Positions 34,406 to 41,471 of a stretch of DNA of 64,000 nucleotides are shown here, piece after piece. The notes beneath the pieces were generated by a model. The model was not told where the DNA came from. It saw only the letters and a list, made by a program, of their open reading frames with translations, and searched no databases. The stretch comes from Isoptericola chiayiensis (GTDB lineage: Bacteria > Actinomycetota > Actinomycetes > Actinomycetales > Cellulomonadaceae), in contig NZ_JABEZT010000009.1 of NCBI RefSeq assembly GCF_013149805.1, forward strand, positions 62,001 to 126,000, given 5' to 3'. Both the position numbers and the translations under genes were made by a program. How positions within the stretch are numbered: position 1 is the stretch's first letter; each line of letters opens with the position of its first letter.

Positions 34406-34411
34406 AGCGTA
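34406..34411 (-). promoter_or_regulatory. -10 box TACGCT for leaderless PLDc_N gene
   Basis: TACGCT ends 6 nt before the ATG at 34399; it is divergent from the DUF4229 promoter 46 nt away. Confidence 0.5.
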
Positions 34412-34456
34412 GGCCGATTCACACCCGGCCAACGAATCGCGGCCCTGCCGCACCCG

Positions 34457-34462
34457 TACCCT
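34457..34462 (+). promoter_or_regulatory. -10 box TACCCT for leaderless DUF4229 gene
   Basis: TACCCT ends 6 nt before the GTG at 34469. The intervening GGAGGG could also act as a weak, too-close ribosome binding site. Confidence 0.45.
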
Positions 34463-34468
34463 GGAGGG

Positions 34469-34801
34469 GTGCCTCTCGTCATCTACACCGTGCTGCGCCT
34501 GGGGATCTTCGCGGGCGCGATCGGACTGGGCTACCTCGCCGGGCTGCGCGGGCTCCTGCTCCTGCTGCTCGCCGTCGTGGTGGCGTTCGCCGTCTCCTAC
34601 CTGGCGCTGCCGCGGCAGAAGGACGCCGCGGCGGCCTGGCTCGCCGAGCGGGCCCAGCGGCGCGCCGATGCCAAGGGCGGTGGCAAGCAGGGCATCGACC
34701 GCGTCATCGACGAGGACGCCGCGGCGGAGGACGCCGCGTTCGACGACCCCGCGCCCCGTGGCCCGGCGGTCGACGACCCCGCCTCGCGGGGCGAACGCTA
34801 G
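34469..34801 (+). CDS. DUF4229 family membrane protein
   Basis: 110 aa. Two closely spaced hydrophobic helices (VIYTVLRLGIFAGAIGLGYL and LLLLLLAVVVAFAVSYLAL) are followed by LPRQKDAAAAWLAERAQRR and an acidic low-complexity tail. This matches the small actinobacterial DUF4229 family, commonly beside menaquinone genes. Start GTG 34469. It converges on menA with a 17-nt gap. Confidence 0.85.
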   Translation: MPLVIYTVLRLGIFAGAIGLGYLAGLRGLLLLLLAVVVAFAVSYLALPRQKDAAAAWLAERAQRRADAKGGGKQGIDRVIDEDAAAEDAAFDDPAPRGPAVDDPASRGER

Positions 34802-34818
34802 CGAGGCCGCCGGGGGAC

Positions 34819-35688
34819 TCAGAGCGCCAGGCCGAGCCCCAGCAGCACGCCGTAGGCCAGCTCGAACATCCCCGTGCCGGCCAGCACCGGCACGAGCGCA
34901 CGCCCGTGCGCCCCGGCCACGACCGGCAGCACGAGCAGCACGGTCGGCAGCAGCAGCACGGCGGTGAGGAACGCCCACGGGTTCCAGATCGCGCACGCCA
35001 ACCCGAGCAGCACGGCCACCACGATCCACAGCGCGAACAGCCGCCGCGCCCGGTGGTCCCCGACCCGCACGGCGAGGGTCCGCTTGCCGGCGACGACGTC
35101 GGTCGGGATGTCGCGGATGTTGTTGACCATCAGCAGGGCGCAGGCGATGAGTCCCACGCCCACGGCGCCGAGCACGGCGGGCCAGGTGAGACGGTCGGCC
35201 TGGGTGTACGTGGTGCCGAGCGTGGCCACGAGGCCGAAGAACACGAAGACACCGACCTCGCCGAGCCCCGAGTAGCCGTAGGGCCGCTTCCCGCCCGTGT
35301 AGTACCAGGCGGCCAGCATGCACAGCGCCCCGACGGCGATCAGCCACCAGTGCCCGGACACGGCGCAGAGCCCGAGCCCCAGCAGCCCGGCGACGCCGAA
35401 CGCCCCGAACGCCGCCCCCTTGACGTGTCCCGGTCGGGCGATGCCCGACGCCGTCAGCCGCAGCGGCCCGACCCGGTCGAGGTCCGTGCCACGGACACCG
35501 TCGGAGTAGTCGTTCGCGTAGTTCACGCCGATCTGCAGCGCCAGGGCCACCCCGAGCGCGAGCACCGCGGGCAGCCAGGCGAACGCGTCCACCTGGGCTG
35601 CGGCTCCGGAGCCGACCAGCACGGGGGCGGCCGCGGCGGGCAGCGTGCGGGGGCGGGCCCCGGCGACCCATTCGGCGGGCGTGGCCAT
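34819..35688 (-). CDS. menA: 1,4-dihydroxy-2-naphthoate polyprenyltransferase MenA
   Basis: Membrane prenyltransferase that joins DHNA to a polyprenyl diphosphate to make demethylmenaquinone. 289 aa with about nine helices. Both Asp-rich motifs are visible: NYANDYSDGVRGTD and NNIRDIPTDVVAGKRTL. The N-terminus AEWVAGARPRTLPAAAAPVL is typical. The ATG at 35688 has AGAGGAG upstream and follows menE by 11 nt, so menE-menA form a unit. Confidence 0.96.
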   Translation of the reverse strand: MATPAEWVAGARPRTLPAAAAPVLVGSGAAAQVDAFAWLPAVLALGVALALQIGVNYANDYSDGVRGTDLDRVGPLRLTASGIARPGHVKGAAFGAFGVAGLLGLGLCAVSGHWWLIAVGALCMLAAWYYTGGKRPYGYSGLGEVGVFVFFGLVATLGTTYTQADRLTWPAVLGAVGVGLIACALLMVNNIRDIPTDVVAGKRTLAVRVGDHRARRLFALWIVVAVLLGLACAIWNPWAFLTAVLLLPTVLLVLPVVAGAHGRALVPVLAGTGMFELAYGVLLGLGLAL

Positions 35689-35699
35689 GCGTGCTCCTC

Positions 35700-36845
35700 T
35701 CAGCGGGTGCGGTCGCGCACCAGGTCGACGACGGCGGCCCGGTCGACCTTGCCGGGTCCGCGCAGGGGGAGCGCGGCGACCCGGTGCACCTGTCGTGGGG
35801 CGGCAGCGCGGCCCAGCCTAGCCGCGACGACGTCACGGATCCGAGCGAGCTCGTCGGCGGCGCCCTGCGTGCCGTCGCCGCGCTCCGGAGCACCGGCGTC
35901 CCCGGCGACGACCGCGACGACCCGCTGCCCCCACTCGGGGTCGGGGACGCCGACGACGCACACCTCGGCGCCGAGCGCCTCGCTCAGCACCGCCTCGACC
36001 GCGGCGGGCGCGACGTTGACCCCGCCGGTGACGATGACGTCGTCGGCCCGCCCCAGGACGGTCAGCACGCCGTCGTCGTGGGTGCCGAGGTCGGACGTGC
36101 GGAACCAGCGCCCGTCGGGTCCGTCGTGGAACGCCGCGGCGGTGGCGGCGTCGTCGGCGAGGTACCCGGTGGCGAGGACCGGCCCGGCGATCTCCACGAC
36201 GCCCGTGGCCGCGATCCGCAGCCGGACGCCGCCCAGGGGGACGCCGTCGTAGACGCACCCGCCCGCGGTCTCGGACATGCCGTAGGTGCGCACCACCGGC
36301 ACCCCGGCGTCGAGGGCGCGCTCGCGCAGCCGCGGCGGGGTGGCGGCGCCGCCCAGCAGGACCCCGCCGCACCGGGTGAGGGCCTGCAGCGCGGCCGGTG
36401 CGCCGCCGTCGGCCGCGTCGACGACGCGGTGCAGCTGCGTGGGCACCAGCGAGACGTAGACGGGGTCGGCGCCGGCCAACGGTGCGCGCAGCGCGGCGGC
36501 GAGACCGTCGGGGGAGAACGGTCCGGGCGGTGCGACGTCCAGGGGCGTCCCGGCGAGCAGCGACCGCACGATCACCTGCAGCCCCGCGACGTGCGTCGGC
36601 GGCAGCGTCAGCACCCACCGTCCCGGGCCGCCGAGCCGGGTGTGCGTCGCCGCTGCGGAGGCCCGCAACGCGGCCGCACCGAGCAGCACCTCCCGGGGCG
36701 TCCCGGTGGACCCGGAGGTGCGCACCACCAGGGCGGTGCCCGACGGCGGAGCCTGCGCGGACAGCAGCGGCAGCGGCACGACGGCGGGCCCGCCGTCCAG
36801 GGCGTCGCGGACGGCGCCGACGAGGTCGTCGAGGTCGGTGCTCAC
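35700..36845 (-). CDS. menE: o-Succinylbenzoate-CoA ligase MenE
   Basis: Adenylates o-succinylbenzoate and forms its CoA thioester, 381 aa, the compact actinobacterial form (about 100 residues shorter at the N-terminus than B. subtilis MenE). AMP-binding motif TSGSTGTPREV, TYGMSETAGGCVYDG (A4/A5) and YLA..GWF-type A7 region RWFRTSDLGTHDDGVL are visible, with the C-terminal catalytic Lys in GPGKVDRAAV. The GTG at 36845 has TATCGT 6 nt upstream, implying a leaderless transcript, divergent from the DUF3048 gene. Confidence 0.94.
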   Translation of the reverse strand: MSTDLDDLVGAVRDALDGGPAVVPLPLLSAQAPPSGTALVVRTSGSTGTPREVLLGAAALRASAAATHTRLGGPGRWVLTLPPTHVAGLQVIVRSLLAGTPLDVAPPGPFSPDGLAAALRAPLAGADPVYVSLVPTQLHRVVDAADGGAPAALQALTRCGGVLLGGAATPPRLRERALDAGVPVVRTYGMSETAGGCVYDGVPLGGVRLRIAATGVVEIAGPVLATGYLADDAATAAAFHDGPDGRWFRTSDLGTHDDGVLTVLGRADDVIVTGGVNVAPAAVEAVLSEALGAEVCVVGVPDPEWGQRVVAVVAGDAGAPERGDGTQGAADELARIRDVVAARLGRAAAPRQVHRVAALPLRGPGKVDRAAVVDLVRDRTR

Positions 36846-36851
36846 GGGCAC

Positions 36852-36857
36852 ACGATA
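36852..36857 (-). promoter_or_regulatory. -10 box TATCGT for leaderless menE-menA
   Basis: TATCGT ends 6 nt before the GTG at 36845. Confidence 0.5.
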
Positions 36858-36896
36858 GGCGGCGTGCTCGTGTTCGGCGGCAGCGCGCGGGGCTCG

Positions 36897-36902
36897 TACA
36901 GT
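36897..36902 (+). promoter_or_regulatory. Possible -10 box TACAGT for the first DUF3048 gene
   Basis: TACAGT lies 42 nt before the ATG at 36945, which has a full GGAGGAGG ribosome binding site, so this gene appears to have an ordinary leader. No good -35 is seen. Confidence 0.35.
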
Positions 36903-36944
36903 AGGTCCACCCCGCGCGGCGGAGCCGGGGCGGAGGAGGTCGCG

Positions 36945-38024
36945 ATGCGACGCACGGGCCGGGTGGTCGCGGCGGTGGTGGCCGCGACGCTGGCGCTCGC
37001 CGGCTGCGCGCCCCAGGAGGCTCGCCCGGCCGCGCAGGTCACGGTGGCGCCCGACACGGCCCGCGCCAAGATCGGCCCGCCCGCCCCCGTGGTGCCGACC
37101 CCGCCGGAGCCGAGGCCGCAGCCGGCCCGCTGGCCCCTGACCGGCGTGAAGACAGGCACGAAGAAGGTCCCGGCACGTCCGGCGGTGTCGGTCAAGATCG
37201 AGAACTCGGCGGCCTCCCGCCCGCACACGGGGCTGCACCGGGCCGACATCGTGTGGGAGCAAGTGGTCGAGGGCGGCATCAGCCGGTTCGTGGCCACCTA
37301 CCACTCGGATCTGCCGCGCGAGGTCGGCCCGGTCCGCTCCGTCCGCCCGATGGACCCGGCCACGGTGGCCCCGCTGCGCGGCATCCTGGCGGCGTCGGGC
37401 GGGCAGGGACCGTTCCTGCGGGCGGTGGAGCGCAGCGGCACCCAGCTGCTCACCAACGACGACGGCGACCGCGGGTTCTGGCGGTCCTCGGCCCGGTACG
37501 CGCCGCACAACGTGTACGGCGACGTGCGCACGTTCGCGCGGCAGGCCGACAAGCGGCGCGCCGAGCCGCCGAAGGCGCAGTTCGCCTACGCCACGACGGC
37601 GAGGAAGGCGACGGCGCGGCAGCACGGCTCGCGCGGGCGGGTCGCGGACGTGCGGCTCTCCCCGGCGCAGCGCACCACCTGGACGTGGCGCGGCGGTGCC
37701 TACCGGCGCAGCGACGACGGCCGGGCGTCGATGTCGTCCGGCCAGCGCGTCTCGGCACGCAACGTGCTGGTGCTGAGCGTGCGGGAGACGAACACCCGCT
37801 ACCGCGACCCGAGCGGTGCGCCGGTGCCGAAGGCCGAGCTGGTCGGGCGCGGCAAGGGCGTCCTGCTCGGCGGGGGCAAGGTGGTGAAGGTCCGCTGGTC
37901 CAAGCAGGGCGCGCGCAAGCCGTTGCGGCTCGAGCGGCCGAACGGCAAGCAGGTGCTGCTCGCGCCGGGGACGACCTGGGTGGAGCTGGTTCCTCGTGGT
38001 GACGGTTCGTGGCGCGTGACCTGA
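36945..38024 (+). CDS. DUF3048 (YerB-like) lipoprotein, copy 1
   Basis: 359 aa exported lipoprotein: MRRTGRVVAAVVAATLALAG then lipidated Cys21. The N-terminal DUF3048 domain contains RPAVSVKIENSAASRPHTGL, ADIVWEQVVEGGISRFVATY and VGPVRSVRPMDP. The C-terminal DUF3048_C domain ends VLLAPGTTWVELVPRGDGSW. The mature protein is very basic, unlike the neighbouring acidic copy. YerB-type proteins are of unknown function. The ATG at 36945 has GGAGGAGG upstream. It is followed after 37 nt by a paralogue. Confidence 0.92.
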   Translation: MRRTGRVVAAVVAATLALAGCAPQEARPAAQVTVAPDTARAKIGPPAPVVPTPPEPRPQPARWPLTGVKTGTKKVPARPAVSVKIENSAASRPHTGLHRADIVWEQVVEGGISRFVATYHSDLPREVGPVRSVRPMDPATVAPLRGILAASGGQGPFLRAVERSGTQLLTNDDGDRGFWRSSARYAPHNVYGDVRTFARQADKRRAEPPKAQFAYATTARKATARQHGSRGRVADVRLSPAQRTTWTWRGGAYRRSDDGRASMSSGQRVSARNVLVLSVRETNTRYRDPSGAPVPKAELVGRGKGVLLGGGKVVKVRWSKQGARKPLRLERPNGKQVLLAPGTTWVELVPRGDGSWRVT

Positions 38025-38026
38025 CC

Positions 38027-38032
38027 TAGAGT
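38027..38032 (+). promoter_or_regulatory. Possible -10 box TAGAGT for the second DUF3048 gene
   Basis: TAGAGT sits 3 nt after the first DUF3048 stop, 29 nt before the ATG at 38062; GGGAGG provides the ribosome binding site. It may add a promoter within the pair. Confidence 0.35.
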
Positions 38033-38061
38033 GTGCGCCAGCACACACCCGGGAGGTCCCG

Positions 38062-39129
38062 ATGGCTCGACGCACGGTCCGCGGCGCAGCGGTGACGGCC
38101 GCGCTCGCACTGGTCCTGACCGCCTGCTCCGGAGGCGACCCGGCCCCGGCGCCGACGACGACGGTCCAGGCGTCGGTCTCCGCGGCCAAGGCCTCGCCCC
38201 CGCAGCCGGACGCGCCGACCGTGTGGCCGCTCACCGGGGTCGAGACCGAGCAGGTCGCCGACCGGCCGGCGCTGGGGATCAAGGTCGAGAACTCGCCGCA
38301 GGCCCGCCCCCAGACCGGGCTGGAGGACGCCGACGTGGTGTGGGAGGAGGTCGTCGAGGGCGGGATCTCCCGGTTCCTGGCCGTCTACCACTCGACGATC
38401 CCGGACGCCGTCGAGCCGGTGCGTTCCGTGCGGCCCATGGATCCGGCGATCGTGGCCCCGCTGGACGGGATCCTGGCCTACTCGGGCGCGCAGCAGCCCT
38501 TCATCGCGGAGGTGCGTGCCTCGGGGACGCAGTCGGTGATCATGGACGCCGGCGACCCGGGGTTCAGCCGCGACCCCGCCCGGCCCGCGCCGCACGACGT
38601 GATCGGCGACCCGCAGACGTTCCTCGACCAGGCCGACGGCGAGCGGACCGTACCCCCGCCGGCGCAGTTCACGTTCGCGCGCGATGCCCGGCGTGCCACC
38701 GCCGCGGCCGACGAGGCCTCGGACGCGGGGCTGGAGGTGCGCCTGTCCCCGGCGCAGACGACGCGCTGGGCCTGGGACGCCGAGTCCGCCGCGTGGCTGC
38801 GCAGCGAGGGGTCGAGCCCGTCGATGTCCACGTCGGGCGTGCAGCACGCGGCGACGAACGTGGTCGCGCTGCAGGTGGAGGTGGTGAACACCTCCTACCG
38901 GGACGCCTCCGGCGCGGCGGTGCCGGAGACGCAGCTCGTCGACTCCGACGGCGTCGCCCTGGTCGCCAGTGCCGGCGGGTGGGTGGAGGCGCAGTGGTCC
39001 AAGGGCGCGCTCGGCGACCCGGTCGAGCTGACCCACGACGGCGAGCCGGTGGAGCTGGCCCCGGGCAGCACCTGGGTCGAGCTGGTGCCGCGCGACGGCG
39101 GTTCGTGGACCGCCGGTCCGGCTCAGTAG
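38062..39129 (+). CDS. DUF3048 (YerB-like) lipoprotein, copy 2
   Basis: 355 aa, a paralogue of the preceding gene: signal ending ALALVLTA with lipidated Cys22. The same blocks are present in order (LGIKVENSPQARPQTGL, ADVVWEEVVEGGISRFLAVY, VEPVRSVRPMDP, LAPGSTWVELVPRDGGSW). Unlike copy 1 the mature domain is acidic. This suggests duplication followed by charge divergence. Its last 7 bases overlap the convergent menB stop region, leaving no room for a terminator. Confidence 0.92.
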   Translation: MARRTVRGAAVTAALALVLTACSGGDPAPAPTTTVQASVSAAKASPPQPDAPTVWPLTGVETEQVADRPALGIKVENSPQARPQTGLEDADVVWEEVVEGGISRFLAVYHSTIPDAVEPVRSVRPMDPAIVAPLDGILAYSGAQQPFIAEVRASGTQSVIMDAGDPGFSRDPARPAPHDVIGDPQTFLDQADGERTVPPPAQFTFARDARRATAAADEASDAGLEVRLSPAQTTRWAWDAESAAWLRSEGSSPSMSTSGVQHAATNVVALQVEVVNTSYRDASGAAVPETQLVDSDGVALVASAGGWVEAQWSKGALGDPVELTHDGEPVELAPGSTWVELVPRDGGSWTAGPAQ

Positions 39130-40109
39130 GCGTACGGGAAGCGCGACCAGTCGGGATCGCGCTTGGCGAGGAACGCGTCGCGGCCCTCGACGGCCTCGTC
39201 GGTGAGGTACGCCAGCCGCGTGGCCTCCCCGGCGAACACCTGCTGACCCACCAGGCCGTCGTCGGTCAGGTTGAACGCGAACTTCAGCATCCGGATCGCC
39301 TGCGGCGACTTGCCGGCGATCGTCAGCGCGTAGTCCAGCCCTAGGGCCTCCAGGTCGTCGTGCTCGGCGACCTCGTTGACCCCGCCCCACCGTTCGGCGT
39401 CGTCGGCGGAGTACTCGCGGGCCAGGAAGAAGATCTCCCGTGCCCGCTTCTGGCCCACCTGCTTGGCGAGGTAGGCCGAGCCGTAGCCGCCGTCGAACGA
39501 GCCGACGTCGGCGTCGGTCTGCTTGAACTTGCCGTGCTTGCGGCAGGCGATAGACAGGTCGGCCACGACGTGCAGCGAGTGCCCGCCCCCGGCGGCCCAG
39601 CCGTCGACGACGGCGACGACCACCTTGGGCATGGTGCGGATGAGGCGCTGCACCTCGAGGATGTGCAGACGACCTGCCCGGGCCGGGTCGACGGCGTCGG
39701 CGCCCTCGCCGAGGCGTCCGGCGTCGTCGGCCGTCGTGTACCGGTAGCCGGACCGGCCGCGGATGCGCTGGTCCCCGCCGGAGCAGAACGCCCAGCCGCC
39801 GTCCTTCGGGGAGGGGCCGTTGCCCGTGAGCAGCACCGTGCCGACGTCGGAGGTCATGCGGGCGTGGTCGAGCACCCGGTACAGCTCGTCGACCGTGTGC
39901 GGGCGGAACGCGTTGCGCACCTCGGGGCGGTCGAACGCGACCCGCACCACCGGCAGGTCCCGCACCTGCTCCGTGCCGTCGTCGGCGAGCGTGCGCTGCA
40001 CGCCACGGTGGTAGGTGAGGTCGCTCAGGTCCTCGAACCCGGCGACGGTGCGCCATCGGGTCGGGTCGAACGTGGCAGAGACCTGGCGGGGGAGGGCGGC
40101 GTCGTTCAC
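39123..40109 (-). CDS. menB: 1,4-dihydroxy-2-naphthoyl-CoA synthase MenB
   Basis: Crotonase-fold Dieckmann cyclase making DHNA-CoA from succinylbenzoyl-CoA, 328 aa. Visible: RPEVRNAFRPHTVDEL, oxyanion-hole region FCSGGDQRIRG, the family insertion KHGKFKQTDADVGSFDGGYG and the C-terminal FAGEATRLAYLTDEA...PDWSRFPYAY. The GTG at 40109 is chosen because TAGGCT lies 7 nt upstream and the protein aligns from there (LPRQVSATFDPTRWR). An in-frame extension to 40280 lacks family character. Confidence 0.96.
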   Translation of the reverse strand: MNDAALPRQVSATFDPTRWRTVAGFEDLSDLTYHRGVQRTLADDGTEQVRDLPVVRVAFDRPEVRNAFRPHTVDELYRVLDHARMTSDVGTVLLTGNGPSPKDGGWAFCSGGDQRIRGRSGYRYTTADDAGRLGEGADAVDPARAGRLHILEVQRLIRTMPKVVVAVVDGWAAGGGHSLHVVADLSIACRKHGKFKQTDADVGSFDGGYGSAYLAKQVGQKRAREIFFLAREYSADDAERWGGVNEVAEHDDLEALGLDYALTIAGKSPQAIRMLKFAFNLTDDGLVGQQVFAGEATRLAYLTDEAVEGRDAFLAKRDPDWSRFPYAY

Positions 40110-40116
40110 GCCCGAC

Positions 40117-40122
40117 AGCCTA
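40117..40122 (-). promoter_or_regulatory. -10 box TAGGCT for leaderless menB
   Basis: TAGGCT ends 7 nt before the GTG at 40109; same hexamer and spacing as menF. Confidence 0.5.
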
Positions 40123-40215
40123 GGCGAGCCCGCCGCCGCGATTCCCACCAAGAGATCACCCGGCCACCGCGCGTCGTCGACTGGACCTGCACAACCAGAA
40201 GCGCACCATGGAGGT

Positions 40216-40398
40216 ATGGACACGACGAACCAGATTCGATCTGAGGTCGCCGACCCGGACGAGGTCGTCGACGAGCTCATCGCCTACGACGCCGCCGAGG
40301 TGCGCCGCGCCACCGCCACGACCCAGTCCGTGCCGGTCGCGACCGTCCGTCGCGCGGGATGGTCGTACTCGACGCCGCCGGACGACTTCACGGACTGA
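40216..40398 (+). CDS. Small hypothetical protein (60 aa)
   Basis: Not recognised. Acidic first half (VADPDEVVDELIAYDAAEVR), then a Thr/Val-rich stretch and the ending GWSYSTPPDDFTD. Codon third positions are strongly G/C, like real genes here. GGAGGT abuts the ATG at 40216, closer than usual, so the start is uncertain; the frame is open further upstream but that part overlaps the menB promoter. No signal peptide, transmembrane helix or modification-enzyme gene is nearby. It lies between divergent menB and menC, 62 nt before menC. Confidence 0.5.
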   Translation: MDTTNQIRSEVADPDEVVDELIAYDAAEVRRATATTQSVPVATVRRAGWSYSTPPDDFTD

Positions 40399-40448
40399 CG
40401 GCGCGGCCCGTCCGAGCCGTGGGCGCTGCCCCGCGGCCGGGTACCTCC

Positions 40449-40454
40449 TACCCT
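40449..40454 (+). promoter_or_regulatory. -10 box TACCCT for leaderless menC-menD
   Basis: TACCCT ends 6 nt before the GTG at 40461. Confidence 0.5.
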
Positions 40455-40460
40455 GAGGGC

Positions 40461-41471
40461 GTGCCCGACTCCCTGTCCGCGACGACGCAGCGCCGGTTCG
40501 CCTGGTCGACGCCGCTGCGCACCCGCTTCCGGAACCTGGACGCCCGCGACGGCCTGCTGCTGCGCGGCGACGCCGGCTGGGGCGAGCTGAGCCCGTTCTG
40601 GGAGTACGACGACGGCGAGTCCGCCGCGTGGCTGCGTGCGGCCCGCGAGGCGGCCGACGTCGGCTTCCCCGCCCCGGTGCGCGACGTCGTGCCCGTCAAC
40701 GTGACGGTGCCGGCCGTCGGCCCCGACCAGGCCCGGCAGATCGTGCTCGCCTCGGGCGGCTGCACGACGGCGAAGGTCAAGGTGGGCCAGCGCCTCGCCG
40801 ACGGCGCGGTGGAACCCGTCGAGGCGGAGCGCGAGCGCGTCGCCGCGGTCCGGGCGGCCTTCGACGAGCTCAGGACGCCCGGTGCCGCGATCCGCGTCGA
40901 CGTCAACGGCACCTGGACCGTGGACGACGCCCTGCGGCGCGTGCCGCTGCTGGACGCCGCCGCCCGCGGGCTGGAGTACGTGGAGCAGCCCTGCGGCACC
41001 GTCGAGGAGCTCGCGGCCGTGCGCCGTGGCGTCGACGTACCGGTCGCGGCCGACGAGTCCATCCGCCGCGCCGCGGACCCCCTGCGCGTGGTGCGGGCCG
41101 AGGCGGCCGACGTCGTCGTCCTCAAGGTGCAGCCGCTCGGCGGCGTGCGCGCCTGCCTGGACCTCGCCGTGCAGGTGGGGCTGCCTGTCGTGGTCTCCTC
41201 GGCGCTGGAGTCGTCCGTCGGGCTGGCCGCCGGGGTGGCGCTCGCCGCGGCCCTGCCGGAGCTGCCCTACGCCTGCGGGCTGGCTACCTCCCAGCTCCTG
41301 ACCCGGGACGTCACCGACCGACCGCTGCTGCCCGAGGGCGGCGCGCTGCCGGTGCGGCGCGTGGCACCGGACCCGGGGGCGCTCGCCGCCGTCGCGCCGT
41401 CCGCCGAGCTCGAGCAGCGGTGGTTCGCGCGCCACGACCGGCTCGCCGACCTGCTGGACGCCGCCGCATGA
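40461..41471 (+). CDS. menC: o-Succinylbenzoate synthase MenC
   Basis: Enolase-superfamily dehydratase forming o-succinylbenzoate from SHCHC, 336 aa. Catalytic Lys motif TAKVKVG, metal-ligand strand IRVDVNGTW, then EYVEQPC and VAADES, with the second Lys in VVLKVQPLGG. The GTG at 40461 has TACCCT 6 nt upstream. Its stop overlaps the menD start (ATGA), so the two are translationally coupled. Confidence 0.95.
   Translation: MPDSLSATTQRRFAWSTPLRTRFRNLDARDGLLLRGDAGWGELSPFWEYDDGESAAWLRAAREAADVGFPAPVRDVVPVNVTVPAVGPDQARQIVLASGGCTTAKVKVGQRLADGAVEPVEAERERVAAVRAAFDELRTPGAAIRVDVNGTWTVDDALRRVPLLDAAARGLEYVEQPCGTVEELAAVRRGVDVPVAADESIRRAADPLRVVRAEAADVVVLKVQPLGGVRACLDLAVQVGLPVVVSSALESSVGLAAGVALAAALPELPYACGLATSQLLTRDVTDRPLLPEGGALPVRRVAPDPGALAAVAPSAELEQRWFARHDRLADLLDAAA

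Noticed and set aside
39468-39481. Extra copy of the GAGGTAGGC repeat inside menB
   Set aside because: GCGAGGTAGGCCGAG here encodes part of the conserved SAYLAKQ segment in antisense, is single, and has no neighbouring 20-nt-phased unit.
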